Of a stretch of DNA of 58,497 nucleotides, positions 32,178 to 41,387 are shown piece after piece. Both the position numbers and the translations under genes were made by a program. Source of the DNA: an uncultured Chthonomonas sp. (lineage in GTDB: Bacteria; Armatimonadota; Chthonomonadetes; Chthonomonadales; CAJBBX01); assembly GCA_903885605.1 (NCBI GenBank), contig CAISJD010000026.1:1-58497 (forward strand). The letters are read 5' to 3'. Within the stretch, counting starts at the first letter, position 1; the number at the start of each line of letters is the position of its first letter. The notes beneath the pieces are model-generated. The model was not told the DNA's origin. It ran no database searches and saw only the letters and a program-made list of their open reading frames with translations.

Positions 32178-34757
32178 ATGACCATGGCAAAGGCGCTGCT
32201 GGGCGTGGTGGCGGTTGCGACGGCGGCGCCGACGTGGGCCGGGCCGGGCGGGTTTGCGCCGCGGGTGACCGCGCTCTCGCTCTCCAGCGACCGCGTGCGC
32301 CAGGGCGGCGCCGTGCGGTGCCTCTATGAGTTCGGGAATGTCGGCTCCGCGCCGTCGGGCTCGGAGCTGATGGTCTACGTCCACCTGACGCCCGCCGAGC
32401 CCATCGCCGGAGCGTGGCAGCACGGCGGCGACTTCAGCCCGGCGCTACCCACCTACGCCTGGCCCGGCGGCTCCCGCATCGCCGAGCCGCCCCACGACCT
32501 CACCATACCGCCGACGCTCCCGCCCGGCTCCTATGACCTCTTCGTGGGCCTCTACGACAAGGCCACCGGCTCGCGATGCCCGCTCTCTGAGACGCTCGAC
32601 GGCGAGGGGCGCGCGCGCCTGGGCCGCATCACGGTGCTTCCCGGCGCTTCGACCGAGGCCGACCACCCAGTGCGCTGGGAGATCGCCCGCCGCGCCGCCA
32701 CGCGCTCCGCGTGGGATCTCCTCTCGGCGCCCGAGGCCGGGCCGGCCCTGTCCATCGGCCGAGGCGGCATTGGGGCCATCGTGTCGGACAAGGGCCCGCG
32801 TATCGTCAGTTGCACGGCGGCTGGGTCCACGCTGAGGAACTCGGGACCGAGGCTCCCCGCTCGGGTTCGGGTTCGGCGGGCCACCGACGGCGCGGCGCTC
32901 TCCGTGGTCGTTCCCGACGGCGCCTGGAAGATACAGCGATCGGCCACGGCGGCGCGCTACACGGCTGAAGTCCGCTGCGGCGACGAGGCGGCGGCGCGCA
33001 TCGATGGGGTGATCCGCGTGACGGCCACCCAGATCACCCTCGGCATCGAGAACATCACCGAGATGCCGGGCTACGAGCTGCTCGACGTCGCGCTGCCGCC
33101 GGTGCTGGGAGTGGGCGGCGACGGCTGGCTGGCGATACCCACGCAGTCGGGCAGGCTCATTCGGTTGGCGGACGCCTCGCCCGGGCAGGCGCAGATCCGC
33201 ATGGACTGGTCGAGCATGGTCCTCTGCGCCGCCGTCGGCTCCGGCGCGGCCGCCGCCGTGGTGGAGACGCGATGCTGGGACAGCGAACTGAGGGCCGTGG
33301 TGGCCGGTGAGCCGGGCCGGCTGGTGGGCTACGTGGAGCCGCTTCTGGCCTATCGGGCGCAGGCCGGACCCCGCGCGGCTCGCGTGCGGCTTGAGGAGAA
33401 GCCATCGCTGGGCATCCGCCTCGTGGCCGACGGCGACGGAGACGGGCGCACCACGTGGGTCGATGCGGCCGTCGTCCTGCGCAAGGGCGTCACCGGACGG
33501 CCCAAGCCCATCTACCGCGACGCCATGCTCTACAAGATCTTCTGCGACGCGCCCGGCTCGACGAGCTACACCACCTTCGCGCAGGCGCTGGAACTGGTGC
33601 GCACGGTCCACCGGCTGGCGCCCTGGCAGAAGCAGGTGGCCTACCTGGTCGGCTGGCAGTATGAGGGGCACGACACCGGCTACCCCGCCACCGACAAGAT
33701 CAACGCGAGGCTGGGCGGCCTGGATGAGTTCCGGCGATGCGTGGCCGAGGCGGCGAAGCTCAACGCCACGCTCAGCGTGCATGACAACTTCGACGACGCG
33801 TACCTGACCAGCCCGGCGTACGACGAGGCCCTGGTGGCCCGTGACGAGCAAGGCGATGTGCAGAAGGGCGGCGTCTGGGCCGGCGGGCAGTCCTACGTCC
33901 TCGCCTGCGGCAAGTACGCCCGGAAGGCAGGCCTCCAGCGCGTGCGCGACACGGTGGCCCGGCTGGGCCTCCGCGAGAGCTACCACATCGACGTGCTCTC
34001 GGCGGTTCCGATCCGGCGCGACTACAACCGCGAGGCGCCCGAGAACTCCCACGACGCGCTGGCCGGCAAAGTGAGCGTCGTGCGCGAGTTCAACCGCCTC
34101 GGCCTCGACCTCACGTCCGAGGGCTTCACCGCTCCGTTCATAGGCGTCATCGGCCACTCGTGGCACCTCTGGCATCGCCGCGACACCATCATCGGCGGCG
34201 AGGAGTGCATCCCCTTCGTGCCGTTCATCTACCACGGCGGCCCTACCACCTACGGCAACGGCGCACAGACCGACCACTATCCGCAGGACTCGGCGCTCTG
34301 GGGCGCGGGGTTCTCTTGCGATTGGACCAAAGAGACCGACCCGCACGAAATCGCCCGGGCCATCTACCAGGTGAACCTGCCCTGGGCGCTGCTGCGCGAG
34401 CGGCGGATGCAGGGATGGTCGCGCAAGGGCGACCTCTGCCGCGTGACCTACGACGCCGCCGGCTACGTCGAGGCCGACGAGCGCACGGGGGCATGGCGCG
34501 TGGTCGTCGACGGCGTCACCGTGGTGGAGAACGACCTCGTGACGCTGCGACGCCCGCGGGTGCTGGTGGCCTTCTCACCCACGGCTCGGGACGCCGAAGT
34601 GGCGCTTCCGTTCGACCTCGCAGGCCGTCCGCTCCGGGCCACCAACCTGCTCACAGGGGCCGTGACGCCGCTGGGCGCCCATCCGAATGGAGGCACGCTC
34701 AGGCTGAAGCTGCCGGCGTCGGAGCCGGTTGCCGTGGAGGCCGACGGCGCTCCGTAA
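32178..34757 (+). CDS. GH101-like endo-alpha-N-acetylgalactosaminidase
   Basis: The ATG at 32178 follows AAGGGGG; a second ATG is two codons later. The signal peptide (KALLGVVAVATAAPTWA) predicts secretion. After a beta-sandwich region the catalytic barrel reads IYRDAMLYKIFCDAP, AYLVGWQYEGHDTGYPATDK, HDNFDDAYLTSP, VWAGGQSYVLACGKYARK and YHIDVLSAVP, strongly resembling GH101. D605 is the likely nucleophile and E648 (LTSEGF) the candidate acid/base. GH101 releases Gal-beta-1,3-GalNAc from Ser/Thr of mucin-type glycoproteins. At 859 aa it is shorter than the streptococcal enzymes, which carry extra domains. Confidence 0.85.
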   Translation: MTMAKALLGVVAVATAAPTWAGPGGFAPRVTALSLSSDRVRQGGAVRCLYEFGNVGSAPSGSELMVYVHLTPAEPIAGAWQHGGDFSPALPTYAWPGGSRIAEPPHDLTIPPTLPPGSYDLFVGLYDKATGSRCPLSETLDGEGRARLGRITVLPGASTEADHPVRWEIARRAATRSAWDLLSAPEAGPALSIGRGGIGAIVSDKGPRIVSCTAAGSTLRNSGPRLPARVRVRRATDGAALSVVVPDGAWKIQRSATAARYTAEVRCGDEAAARIDGVIRVTATQITLGIENITEMPGYELLDVALPPVLGVGGDGWLAIPTQSGRLIRLADASPGQAQIRMDWSSMVLCAAVGSGAAAAVVETRCWDSELRAVVAGEPGRLVGYVEPLLAYRAQAGPRAARVRLEEKPSLGIRLVADGDGDGRTTWVDAAVVLRKGVTGRPKPIYRDAMLYKIFCDAPGSTSYTTFAQALELVRTVHRLAPWQKQVAYLVGWQYEGHDTGYPATDKINARLGGLDEFRRCVAEAAKLNATLSVHDNFDDAYLTSPAYDEALVARDEQGDVQKGGVWAGGQSYVLACGKYARKAGLQRVRDTVARLGLRESYHIDVLSAVPIRRDYNREAPENSHDALAGKVSVVREFNRLGLDLTSEGFTAPFIGVIGHSWHLWHRRDTIIGGEECIPFVPFIYHGGPTTYGNGAQTDHYPQDSALWGAGFSCDWTKETDPHEIARAIYQVNLPWALLRERRMQGWSRKGDLCRVTYDAAGYVEADERTGAWRVVVDGVTVVENDLVTLRRPRVLVAFSPTARDAEVALPFDLAGRPLRATNLLTGAVTPLGAHPNGGTLRLKLPASEPVAVEADGAP

Positions 34758-34867
34758 GGCGTCGGTCGGCCCTCCTACGTTTCGCCGCCCCTTGCAGGGA
34801 ACTCCCGTGAGCCCGGCGAACCTCACCATGGCCGGGCCGATCGGGCCGGGCCGGCGCGGAGGGCTCG

Positions 34868-37552
34868 ATGCCTTTCACCATCACTCGACGCGGCCTGCTG
34901 TCGCTGACGGCGGGAGCCGCTCTGCCGGGACCAGGGGGTGCTGCCGTGGTAACCGCCGCTTCGCCGACCAGGGTCGGCCCGACCGACGGGCCCGCCTCGC
35001 CGCTCTTCTCTCCCATCGCCCTGCCGGGGTCGCTCGCGGTGCCGGATCTGGCCTCGCAGCCTCTCTCGCAGACCGCCCGCGACGCCGCGTTCCACGCACC
35101 CGACGGCGCCTGCGTCTGCTGGGGCATCCCCTTCGCCGTGGAGCGCATCGTTCTGCTGCAGGCGGGCTCGCAGACGCTGAAGTGGTCGCCCGTGGCGGCG
35201 CCGTGGCTCGTCTTCATGCACACCTGCGACGTCGCCTTCCAGCAGCCCGACGCCCACGGCATCGTCCACGGCTTCCGCGGCTCGGGGCTGCTCAACGAGC
35301 ATGTGGCCGACTACGTGATGCTCTACGCCGACGGCACGGAGGAGCGCGCGGCCATCCGCCGGCGACACCAGGTGGGCATGATGAGCCGTCAGTGGGGCGA
35401 GTGCTGCTTCCAGGCGGTGGCGCACCAGAGGCCCTTCCCCTTCCGCACCCTCACGGAGCAGCCCCGGCAGGGCCTCTCCTGGGGCCCCGGAGAGACGCGA
35501 GCCGCGCAGCCCGACCTGGCGCGCTGGACCAACTGGCTCTGGGCCTGGCAGAACCCGCACCCGGAGAAGCCGCTGGCCGGAGTGCGGCTGGAGCACAAGT
35601 CAGGCGCGCTCATCTGCTGTGCCGTCACCGCCGGCCGCGTCGCCACGTACCCGTTGCGGTGGGAGACGCGCCGCAAGGCGATCCTGCGCCTGCCGGACGG
35701 ACAGGCGTACCAGCCGGACCTGGACGGCGTGGGCCAGTCGCAGCACTTGAGGATGGACCTGGGCCAGGTCATCTCGCTGGAGCGGCGCCGCCTCTACCCC
35801 GACTCGGCATGGCCGGATACCTACAACAATCGCCTGCCCGCGCTGAGCGGCAACGAGCTGCTGGTGGAGTACACCGCGCACCCCGAGGCGCGCTTCGTGC
35901 TGCCCGGTGGGCGATCCGTACCCGCAGCCGAGGTGACGCCCGATGCCGACGGCCCCCTCGCCGCCGTGGCTCCGGCCACCCAGCGCGTGGCGATCCGCGT
36001 GGTGGAGAAGGGCAGCCGCAAGCCCGTGCCGGTGAAGCTCCACCTCCACGGCGCCGCCGGGGAGCAGCTGCAGCCGCTGGACCGGGCTCGCATCCCCAAC
36101 GACCACTGGTATGAGGACTGGTCCGTCGACTTCGTCCACGCGGGACTGCACCGATGCACCTACATCACCGGCGAGACCGTGGCCGACCTGCCGCTGGGCC
36201 CGGTCTACCTTGAGGTGAGCAAGGGCTTCGAGATAGCGCCCGTGCGCAAGGTGATCCGCGTCACCCGGGCCACCAGGAGCCTCGAGGTCGAGGTCGAGCG
36301 GGCGCTGGATTGGCGCGCCCGGGGCTGGGTGACGGCCGACACCCACGTCCACTTCCTCTCGCCGACCAGCGCGCACCTGGAGGGCTCGGCCGAGGGCGTG
36401 AACGTGGTGAACCTGCTGGCCAGCCAGTGGGGCGAGCTGATGACCAACGCGGGCGACTTCGACGGCCGCACCACCTACGGGTCCCGCGAGACCGGCCACG
36501 ACGGCGAGTGGCTCGTGCGGGTGGGCACCGAGAACCGCCAGCACGTCATGGGCCACATCTCGCTGCTGGGCTACAACGGCCGGGTCATCGCGCCCATGAC
36601 GGTGGGTGGCCCTGACGAGTCGGCCCTGGGCGACCCGGTCGACATTCTCCTCACCGAGTGGGCGCGCCAGTGCCGGTCGCAGGGCGGGCTGGTCGTCGTG
36701 CCGCACTTCCCCAACCCCCGCGCCGAGAACGCCGCGGCAATCGTGCAGGGGCAGGTCGACGGGCTGGAGATGACCTCCTGGGGCAACCTGACCTCGGGCA
36801 TCGATCCCTACTCGCTCTCGGACTGGTACCGGTACCTGAACTGCGGCATCTTCGTGGCCTGCGTGGCCGGGACCGACAAGATGAGCGCCAACACGCCGGT
36901 CGGGGCCATCCGCACCTACGCGAAGGTCGCCGACGGCCGTCCGTTCGACTACGAGGCCTGGAAAGACGCCGTGCGCTCGGGGAACACCTTCGCCACCTAC
37001 GGCCCGCTCGTGGAGTTCAGCGTGGAGGGCAAGCCGGCCGGCTCTCGGCTCAAGCTCGGCCGGGGCGGCGGCACGCTGCAGGTCGAGTGGCAGGCGGCCA
37101 GCGTCACCACGCCCATGACCCGCGTGGAGCTGGTCGTGAACGGCGAGGTGCGCGAGAGCAGCGCCGTGGGCGCCAAAGAGGGCCGGGGAAGCTGGAGCGT
37201 GAAGGTCGGCGGCAGCAGCTGGCTGGCCCTGCTCGTGCGCGGCCGCTACGCCGACAGGCCGGAGATGATCGCCGCCCACACGTCGCCCGTCATGGCCGAG
37301 GTAGCCGGCAAGCCCGCCTTCTCCGCACCGGACGCGCTGACCATCGTGGAGCAGATCGAAGGCGCCATGGCCTACCTCGACACCGTGGGCGCCCGAGCCG
37401 AGGCGGGCGCCTACCGCCGCATGCGCCTCCTCCTCACCCAGGCCCACCGCGAGATGCACAATAAGCTCCACCGCGCGGGCATCTACCATGACCACACATC
37501 AGGCGCCGACCACCCGGAGCATCATCAGCCACAGCCGACGGCCTGCACCTAG
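34868..37552 (+). CDS. CehA/McbA-type exported metallohydrolase with long N-terminal region
   Basis: The ATG at 34868 follows AGGG. The Tat-like leader is TRRGLLSLTAGAALPG. The PHP-type metal site is in the second half: ADTHVHFLSPTSAH (~490), VVVPHFPNPRAEN (~609) and CVAGTDKMSANTPVG (~667), with GAIRTYAKV after it as in the paralogue at 25667. Residues ~40-480 are beta-rich and may bind glycan. The 894-aa protein ends in a His-rich tail. It lies 110 nt downstream of the GH101-like gene, so the two are likely co-transcribed. The substrate is unknown. Confidence 0.82.
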   Translation: MPFTITRRGLLSLTAGAALPGPGGAAVVTAASPTRVGPTDGPASPLFSPIALPGSLAVPDLASQPLSQTARDAAFHAPDGACVCWGIPFAVERIVLLQAGSQTLKWSPVAAPWLVFMHTCDVAFQQPDAHGIVHGFRGSGLLNEHVADYVMLYADGTEERAAIRRRHQVGMMSRQWGECCFQAVAHQRPFPFRTLTEQPRQGLSWGPGETRAAQPDLARWTNWLWAWQNPHPEKPLAGVRLEHKSGALICCAVTAGRVATYPLRWETRRKAILRLPDGQAYQPDLDGVGQSQHLRMDLGQVISLERRRLYPDSAWPDTYNNRLPALSGNELLVEYTAHPEARFVLPGGRSVPAAEVTPDADGPLAAVAPATQRVAIRVVEKGSRKPVPVKLHLHGAAGEQLQPLDRARIPNDHWYEDWSVDFVHAGLHRCTYITGETVADLPLGPVYLEVSKGFEIAPVRKVIRVTRATRSLEVEVERALDWRARGWVTADTHVHFLSPTSAHLEGSAEGVNVVNLLASQWGELMTNAGDFDGRTTYGSRETGHDGEWLVRVGTENRQHVMGHISLLGYNGRVIAPMTVGGPDESALGDPVDILLTEWARQCRSQGGLVVVPHFPNPRAENAAAIVQGQVDGLEMTSWGNLTSGIDPYSLSDWYRYLNCGIFVACVAGTDKMSANTPVGAIRTYAKVADGRPFDYEAWKDAVRSGNTFATYGPLVEFSVEGKPAGSRLKLGRGGGTLQVEWQAASVTTPMTRVELVVNGEVRESSAVGAKEGRGSWSVKVGGSSWLALLVRGRYADRPEMIAAHTSPVMAEVAGKPAFSAPDALTIVEQIEGAMAYLDTVGARAEAGAYRRMRLLLTQAHREMHNKLHRAGIYHDHTSGADHPEHHQPQPTACT

Positions 37553-37615
37553 CGTCGTTGCCTGAGCCTCAGCATCGCACAGCCCCAGCCACCAAGGGCC
37601 GGTCGGTCCGTGTCC

Positions 37616-37706
37616 GTCCGTGTCCGTCCGTGGCGGTCCGTGTGGGTCCGTGTACGGGTCCTACGGCAACACGGACGAACACGGACCGCCACGGACTTGC
37701 ACGGAC
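37616..37706. repeat. 38-bp imperfect inverted repeat built from CACGGAC decamers
   Basis: The left arm 37616-37653 and right arm 37669-37706 pair at 33 of 38 positions around a 15-nt loop (37654-37668). Each arm is itself four GTCCGTG (or CACGGAC) units in 10-nt register. It lies in the 190-nt gap between two convergent stops (37552 and 37743) and could stop transcription from both sides. Its units are the same as at 13701-13750. The rest of the gap holds nothing recognisable. Confidence 0.88.
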
Positions 37707-37742
37707 AGGCCCGCCGTCCACCGCCACGCATCTCCGCCGCGG

Positions 37743-40337
37743 CTACTTCGCGAAGGCCATCACCTCCACCAGGTGGCGGCCGCTGTTCGCCGAGCAGCTT
37801 GTGACGTTGACGCGCAGGTAGCGTGCGCGAACGGGGGCGAAGGTGCAGGTGACGCCCTGCCTCGTCGATGGCAGCGTGTTGTCGCGCCGGTCCGCCAGCA
37901 TGCGCCAGGTGCGGCCGTCCAGCGACCCCTCCACGGTGAAGCCGTAGGTGCGCGCATCGCCGTAGTAGTTCACGACCACCACCCGCCCCACGCTGGACGG
38001 CCTGAGCAGGTCCACCTGCCACCAGGCCTCGGGGCTGACGTTGATGTCGGTGGCCCAGTAGCTGTCGGCGTTGGCGGTGATGCCGTCGTTGGCGGCGGAG
38101 GCGGGGAACGGCGCCAGGGAGTGCGAGCAGGTGGCGGGCTTGCCCGTCGTGAGGCTCACGGCGTCGGGGGCGGGACGGCGCCACGGGTAGGCCGCCAGAA
38201 GCCGCGTTGCCACGGCCACCGGATCGCCGGCGGGCTCGGCGGGGTAGGCCTCGGCGCCGTGCGTCCAGCGATCCTCCCAGCGGCGGATGCCGTCCTCGAA
38301 GGCTCCGGCGTCGAAGGGCTTCCCCGCCGCCGGCGCCGCGTCGAGCGCCTCGGCGAACCGCCGCCACCGGGCCGCGTAGAAGCCCTCCATCATGCCCGCC
38401 CACTGCTTCTGTGCGTAGCCGTGGAGCATGCTGTCACGCGCTCCCCATAGCGTGATCTGCGTGCGCGCGTTCCACTCGAGGAGGCGCCGGTCGGCGTCGG
38501 AGGCGCCCCATCGGCGGGCGTCGGCCAGCCACCGGCCCAGCAGCAGCTCGCGGCGCGTGCCGAGAAGCTCGTCGAGGTCGAGGGCGATCCTATCGAGGCG
38601 CTCGGCGGCCCGGGCCAACGCAGGGCGGTCGCCCGCGCCGTAGGCGGCCACCATCTCGGAGTAGGGCTCCGCCGCCGAGGCCGCCACGATCTGCCGCGTG
38701 ACGTTCACCAGGTCGAACCGGTAGGTGTCTACTGCGCCCAGCCGGGGCGAAGCCTGCAGGAGGCTGCGGCCGGCCTCGTAGAGGTCGCGGCTGAGGGAGG
38801 CCTGGCTTCGGCCCAGCCCCGGGCGCTCGGCGAGCAGCGTGCCCGCGGGGCCGGAGGCGGCGTAGGCCGTCCGTAGCAGGCCCTGCCACGCCCTCTGCGC
38901 GGCGGGGTCGTCGCGGCCGTAGCGGCGGACGACGTACTCGTGCAGCCAGGCGTCGACCTCGGGCACGTCGTCGCGCCAGATCATGTCCGTCACGAAGCTG
39001 TGGACCACGGGGTTGCAGCCCAGCCCCTCCATGATGTGCCCGATGCCCTGCAGGTCGCCCGCCGCGCCTCCGGCCAGCGCCTCGCGCAGGTTGGCCGCGA
39101 TCTGCCGTAGGCCGCCGTGGAGGCTCACCGTGTCGCCGAAGGTCTGGATCGTGCAGAAGGCCCAGGGCTTGCCGTAGAAGGCCTGCGTCTTCTTCCATGC
39201 GGGTTCGGTCTCGCAGAAGAGGTCCAGCACAAGCATCCGGTCATTGGGCACGGAGGTTAGGAGCGCGCGGGCCTGGGCGGGCTGCCAGAAGCCGGGGTTG
39301 TTGACGAAGAGCCACCCCTGCATCACCCAGACGGCGGCGGGGTCGGCGTCGGCCATGGCGCCGTGGACCGCCCTGCCCATCTCGGCGAGGAAGGCGGGGT
39401 CGCTGCTGGGCGGCGACATCTCGATGAACGTGTCGGCCGCGTAGAGGTGGTCGGTGCCGAAGAGGCGCGTCTGCTCCTCCACGAAGGCCTTGCCCACGCG
39501 GCGGAAGGCCGGGTCGGTGGGATCAATGAACGTGGTGCCCGGGAAGCCGGCCCAGCTCGGCAGCCGCTGCAGCTTGGCGCCCGGCATCACGCGGGCCAGC
39601 GCGTCTGGCACGTGACCCGTGAAGCCCTGCAGCACCGGCGTCATGCCGAACGAGCGCTCCCGATCCAGGATGCGCCGCTGCAGCTCGGCGTGCGTACCCA
39701 CCCATCCGGCGGGGAGCGGGCCGCCCCAGCCGTCGATGCAGCCCATCCAGCCGAAGGGCAGGTAGGCGGGGCCCACGAGGAAGCGGTCCATCTCGGCCCG
39801 CGTGAGCCCGAGGCGGCTTCCCAGCGCCTCCCAGACGGCCTCCTGACCTGTGACGGCCAGCGGAATGTTGATGCCGTGCAGCGCCATCCAGTCGATGAGC
39901 CGCTCCCACTGGGCGAAGTCCCACCAGGCCAGCGAGTAGCTGAACGCGCAGTAGTTGAGCATATAGCGCGCCCGGTAGCGGGTCGAGCGGCGCACGGCCG
40001 GGCGCACATCGGGGAGCCGCTTCGGCAGGCGCAGGTTCACGCCGCACCAGGAGACGTCGCACCGGCACCGGTTCTCCAGGTACCAGTTCAGCGCCGAAGC
40101 CATGGCCACGCCCGTGGAGCCGCGCAGCGTCACCCGCCCGCCGGAGGCCTGCACCTCCCACACATCGCGCCCCCGCTCCGCCGGGATGGCCTCCAGCGTG
40201 AACCGGTCCGCATGGGCCGGCAGAAGCCGCTGCAGCAGGCCGCGCACGGCGACCTCCGCCGAGCGAGCCTCAGCGCCAAGGGCGGGCGAAGCGCCGACCC
40301 AGGCGGCGCAGAGGAGAAGGGCAGCGAAACGAGCCAT
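37743..40337 (-). CDS. GH89 alpha-N-acetylglucosaminidase with C-terminal CBM32/F5-8C domain
   Basis: The ATG at 40337 is 8 nt after GGAGG; the ATG at 40352 overlaps that site and is rejected. A signal peptide (ARFAALLLCAAWVGASPALG) precedes an 864-aa product. NAGLU/GH89 landmarks are NYCAFSYSLAWWDFAQWERL, WMALHGINIPLAVTGQEAVW, LQGFTGHVP and TFIEMSPP with acid/base candidate E306, and GIGHIMEGLGCNPVVHSF with nucleophile candidate E437. The spacing of the two is about the same as in human NAGLU. Residues ~725-864 (CSHSLAPFPASAANDG, WWQVDLLRPSSVGRV, YLRVNVTSCS) form an F5/8 type C sugar-binding domain. The enzyme cleaves terminal alpha-GlcNAc, as in mucins or heparan. Confidence 0.92.
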   Translation of the reverse strand: MARFAALLLCAAWVGASPALGAEARSAEVAVRGLLQRLLPAHADRFTLEAIPAERGRDVWEVQASGGRVTLRGSTGVAMASALNWYLENRCRCDVSWCGVNLRLPKRLPDVRPAVRRSTRYRARYMLNYCAFSYSLAWWDFAQWERLIDWMALHGINIPLAVTGQEAVWEALGSRLGLTRAEMDRFLVGPAYLPFGWMGCIDGWGGPLPAGWVGTHAELQRRILDRERSFGMTPVLQGFTGHVPDALARVMPGAKLQRLPSWAGFPGTTFIDPTDPAFRRVGKAFVEEQTRLFGTDHLYAADTFIEMSPPSSDPAFLAEMGRAVHGAMADADPAAVWVMQGWLFVNNPGFWQPAQARALLTSVPNDRMLVLDLFCETEPAWKKTQAFYGKPWAFCTIQTFGDTVSLHGGLRQIAANLREALAGGAAGDLQGIGHIMEGLGCNPVVHSFVTDMIWRDDVPEVDAWLHEYVVRRYGRDDPAAQRAWQGLLRTAYAASGPAGTLLAERPGLGRSQASLSRDLYEAGRSLLQASPRLGAVDTYRFDLVNVTRQIVAASAAEPYSEMVAAYGAGDRPALARAAERLDRIALDLDELLGTRRELLLGRWLADARRWGASDADRRLLEWNARTQITLWGARDSMLHGYAQKQWAGMMEGFYAARWRRFAEALDAAPAAGKPFDAGAFEDGIRRWEDRWTHGAEAYPAEPAGDPVAVATRLLAAYPWRRPAPDAVSLTTGKPATCSHSLAPFPASAANDGITANADSYWATDINVSPEAWWQVDLLRPSSVGRVVVVNYYGDARTYGFTVEGSLDGRTWRMLADRRDNTLPSTRQGVTCTFAPVRARYLRVNVTSCSANSGRHLVEVMAFAK

Positions 40338-40477
40338 GGCGGGCGCCTCCATGTCCGGTCAGGACGCCCTATTGTACGCGACGAGGCGCGGGGCGCGAGC
40401 CGGCAATGGCAGGGCGGGGGCTTGGTACGGCGTTCCGGCGCTCGACCTGCGGCCCGGGGGTGGGAGCCGCCCTTGAC

Positions 40478-40511
40478 GTCATCCTGACACGAAGTGGAAG
40501 GACCCCCCGGA
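40478..40511. repeat. Second copy of the GTCATCCTGA...AAGGACCCCC repeat
   Basis: GTCATCCTGA is followed by a 10-nt spacer and AAGGACCCCCCGGA. It shares both boxes with 13759-13800 but has a different, non-palindromic centre. It lies in the otherwise empty 253-nt stretch (40338-40590) between the GH89 start and the transposase remnant. Confidence 0.8.
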
Positions 40512-40590
40512 GTTCGCCGCCGCGCCGACGCCCCGGGCCACCCGCCGTATGCCCGGGGGAAACCGTGCAGTTCGGTAGCCTCAACCCCTC

Positions 40591-40833
40591 CTAAGAAACC
40601 ACCTCGCCGGTGCCGAGTGCTACGTGGCCGTACCCGTTCTGGCGGGCCTGCCGTTTGAACCACCGAAGGCGGCGCTCGGCGAGTTGCCGCTCGTACGCCT
40701 CCTCGCCCTTGTCGATGTAGGTCTCGCCGAAGCGGACCATCCGATAGATGAGCACCGCCAGCTTCCTCGCCGTGGCCGTGATCGCCTTTGCCGGCCCGAT
40801 CCGGCCGCGCATGCGACGAAGGAAGGCCGCCAG
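40591..40833 (-). pseudogene. IS110-family transposase C-terminal fragment
   Basis: The last ~80 residues of a longer open frame read RMRGRIGPAKAITATARKLA, MVRFGETYIDKGEEAYERQL and RRLRWFKRQARQNG. This is the C-terminus of the IS110/IS116/IS902 transposase group, from the end of the Transposase_20 domain onward. The DEDD N-terminal catalytic domain is missing; sequence upstream of residue ~220 of the frame has no such similarity. It is a decayed insertion sequence. The open frame to 41481 is accidental read-through into neighbouring repeats. Confidence 0.7.
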
Positions 40834-40923
40834 GCGCTGTGCCCGCGCCAGAGCGAGTTGGCGGCAAGCCGAAGCGCGTCTGCGAGCTTGTTCCGAGCCC
40901 TGCGCGTGCGCGTGCTCTGGACA

Positions 40924-41110
40924 TGACCGGCGAGGACGACATGGCCGACACCGAGATGCCCCGCCTGGAGATCCCGCACGACCGCCCGAAGGACCAGGCG
41001 GAGAAGGAGGGGCTGAGTGTGAAGACGCTGAGGAGGGCCAAAGAGCAGATTGGGGTCCTGAGCCAGCGATCCGGCGCCGGCTGGGAGTGGAACCTGGACA
41101 CCCGGTCGGA
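40924..41110 (+). pseudogene. C-terminal fragment of a RepA-like AAA/primase-helicase
   Basis: The translated run AEKEGLSVKTLRRAKEQIGV followed by LSQRSGAGWEWNLD matches the winged-helix tail found at the end of plasmid or phage RepA/AAA helicase-primases (pattern A...GIS..TLRRAK..LGV.....G..W.W). The rest of the gene is absent: upstream codons overlap the IS110 fragment on the other strand and downstream codons run into the hairpin repeats. It indicates a past plasmid or phage insertion here. Identification is from pattern memory. Confidence 0.5.
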
Positions 41111-41121
41111 CGCGCAGCAGG

Positions 41122-41168
41122 GGGCTCAAGGTGGCCACTTTCCCATGGCAGAGAAGTGGCCATCTTGA
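41122..41168. repeat. Palindromic hairpin repeat, copy 1
   Basis: The 47-nt unit begins GGCTCAAGGTGGCCACTTTC and ends AGAAGTGGCCATCTTGAC. Its arms pair almost completely and the complementary-strand loop is CTCTGCCATGGGA. The unit is repeated immediately at 41177-41223. The GTGGCCACTTT core is also reminiscent of the terminal-site repeats of IS21-family elements, an alternative reading. Confidence 0.8.
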
Positions 41169-41176
41169 CGGAGTAG

Positions 41177-41223
41177 GGCTCAAGGTGGCCACTTTCCTGT
41201 GGCAGAGAAGTGGCCATCTTGAC
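41177..41223. repeat. Palindromic hairpin repeat, copy 2
   Basis: This is a direct repeat of 41122-41168 at 55-nt spacing, differing only at two adjacent loop bases. Its complementary-strand loop CTCTGCCACAGGA is identical over 13 nt to the loop of the hairpin at 13831-13877, whose stem is different. Confidence 0.82.
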
Positions 41224-41361
41224 CCCTCGGTTGCCCTTGCCCCTTGATGTCGCCGGCGGGTCCGTGTGGGCCTTTCGGCAGGCACGGCTTGACCCCATTG
41301 GCCCCGTTGACGGTGTTGACGACGGCATGACGGCGGGGACGCCTGCCCGCCCGCACTTCGG

Positions 41362-41387
41362 TGGCTCGGGCCTCCGTGCCCGAGTCT
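41362..41387. repeat. 26-bp inverted repeat, left copy
   Basis: GGCTCGGGCCTCCGTGCCCG and the next six bases are perfectly complementary to 41825-41850. The element also folds on itself (CTCGGGC...GCCCGAG, 7 bp). It lies exactly where similarity of the following frame to formylglycine-generating enzymes begins. Confidence 0.9.
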
